Source: Paramecium octaurelia
Lineage: Eukaryota > Ciliophora > Oligohymenophorea > Peniculida > Parameciidae
Length of the DNA: 64,000 bases
Reading direction: 5' to 3'
Assembly: GCA_905182995.1 (NCBI GenBank)
Contig: CAJJDP010000039.1
Coordinates: 133,722 to 197,721, forward strand
In this document: positions 63,436 to 64,000 of the stretch, one piece after another
Numbering within the stretch: position 1 is the first letter of the stretch
Layout: each line of letters starts with the position of its first letter
Position numbers and translations under genes: made by a program
The notes under the pieces: model-generated
What the model was told of the DNA's origin: nothing
Databases searched by the model: none
The model's input: the letters and a program-made list of their open reading frames with translations, nothing else

Positions 63436-64000
63436 TCATTCCATTACCGAGTGTTTCAATGTTTTATCTTCAGGATCTTCAATCTCTCCAGCCCATTTCT
63501 AAGTTTTCAATTTCCCTTGTAATTCATTAACCACATCCTATCTCTCTTCCTAAGGCTCATTCAACTTTTCTAACTCCCCCAATTTCTCTTCAATTTCTTC
63601 TAATTTAGCAAGTTCGATCATCTATTTAACCTACTTGTCTTCATCCGCTTCTTGAGGTTCTTCCTTATGCTCTATCTGTTCTGTCAACTTGTCAATGAGT
63701 TCATTCTACTTGAGTAGTGCATTCAAATCCTCCACCAAATCTAATTCTTCAATTTCATTATCCTACAACCCAACATAAGTTAATCCAATGTCCTCCCTCT
63801 CAAGCACATTAATAAATTCATAGATGGCCTTATCGGTTAAATGATTATTCCACAATTGCAATTTCTTGAGATATTTCAGACTGGGCCATAAAACTGATGC
63901 AGCACTATCTGAAAATCCTGTGTTCCCCAAATTTAAATCTTCGAGCGTTTTGTTTTTCTTCAGACAAACTGCCAATTATTTGATAGTAGCCAATTCCATC
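63436..64000 (-). CDS. Leucine-rich-repeat protein, C-terminal part
   Basis: The frame is open to the window edge and ends at TGA 63436-63438. Two RanGAP-type LRRs are visible (LEDLNLGNTGFSDSAASVL; LKKLQLWNNHLTDKAIYEF), then an acidic helical tail (LAKLEEIEEKLGELEKLNE; GEIEDPEDK). LRRs followed by an acidic region recall RanGAP, but too little is present to decide. An ATG at 63999 is in frame, yet the repeat pattern suggests the gene starts further upstream. Confidence 0.8.

Overview
The window comes from a ciliate somatic (macronuclear) genome, almost certainly Paramecium. TAA and TAG occur inside nearly every conserved gene where glutamine is expected, and only TGA ends genes (genetic code 6). 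Introns are tiny (about 21-36 nt, GT...AG), intergenic gaps are often under 100 bp, and the DNA is strongly AT-rich. Standard-code ORF calls therefore cut almost every gene into fragments. All gene models here were rebuilt by hand using TGA as the only stop and short introns. In the multi-exon genes the spliced length is an exact number of codons.

Layout. 1-4707: 5'-truncated cysteine-rich surface protein. 4790-10915: ULK-like kinase, voltage-gated K+ channel with a cyclic-nucleotide-binding domain, small coiled-coil protein. 11607-18819: V-ATPase subunit B, ribosomal eL21, coiled-coil protein, membrane RING-H2 protein, Rab GTPase, seven-helix receptor. 20146-26718: complete intronless surface antigen of 2190 residues with a GPI-type tail. 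26763-33526: TPR protein, PH-like kinase, mitochondrial pyruvate carrier, trichocyst matrix protein, PP2C phosphatase. 33817-36762: gene-poor, with eroded coding frames. 36721-42950: 7TM receptor fused to a phosphatidylinositol phosphate kinase, SEC62, coiled-coil protein, tubulin-tyrosine-ligase-like enzyme. 42987-46451: two small proteins and two RING proteins. 46684-49738: tandem pair of RNA-ligase-like proteins. 49942-57918: coiled-coil, LRR and CH-like proteins, packed tightly. 57930-59558: membrane ORF and eroded coding sequence. 59559-64000: second PP2C, basic proteins, ribosomal eL24 and the 3' end of an LRR gene.

Most genes are single-copy housekeeping, signalling, secretion or cytoskeleton genes typical of ciliates. 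They are not operons, and neighbours mostly look functionally unrelated. Exceptions are the tandem ligase pair, the adjacent RING genes and two head-to-head gene pairs with 14 and 23 bp between start codons. Several stretches keep long coding-like frames interrupted by TGA or frameshifts. I read these as decayed genes, plausibly duplicates left from whole-genome duplication (inference).

No tRNA, rRNA, CRISPR array, transposase or telomeric repeat was recognised by eye.
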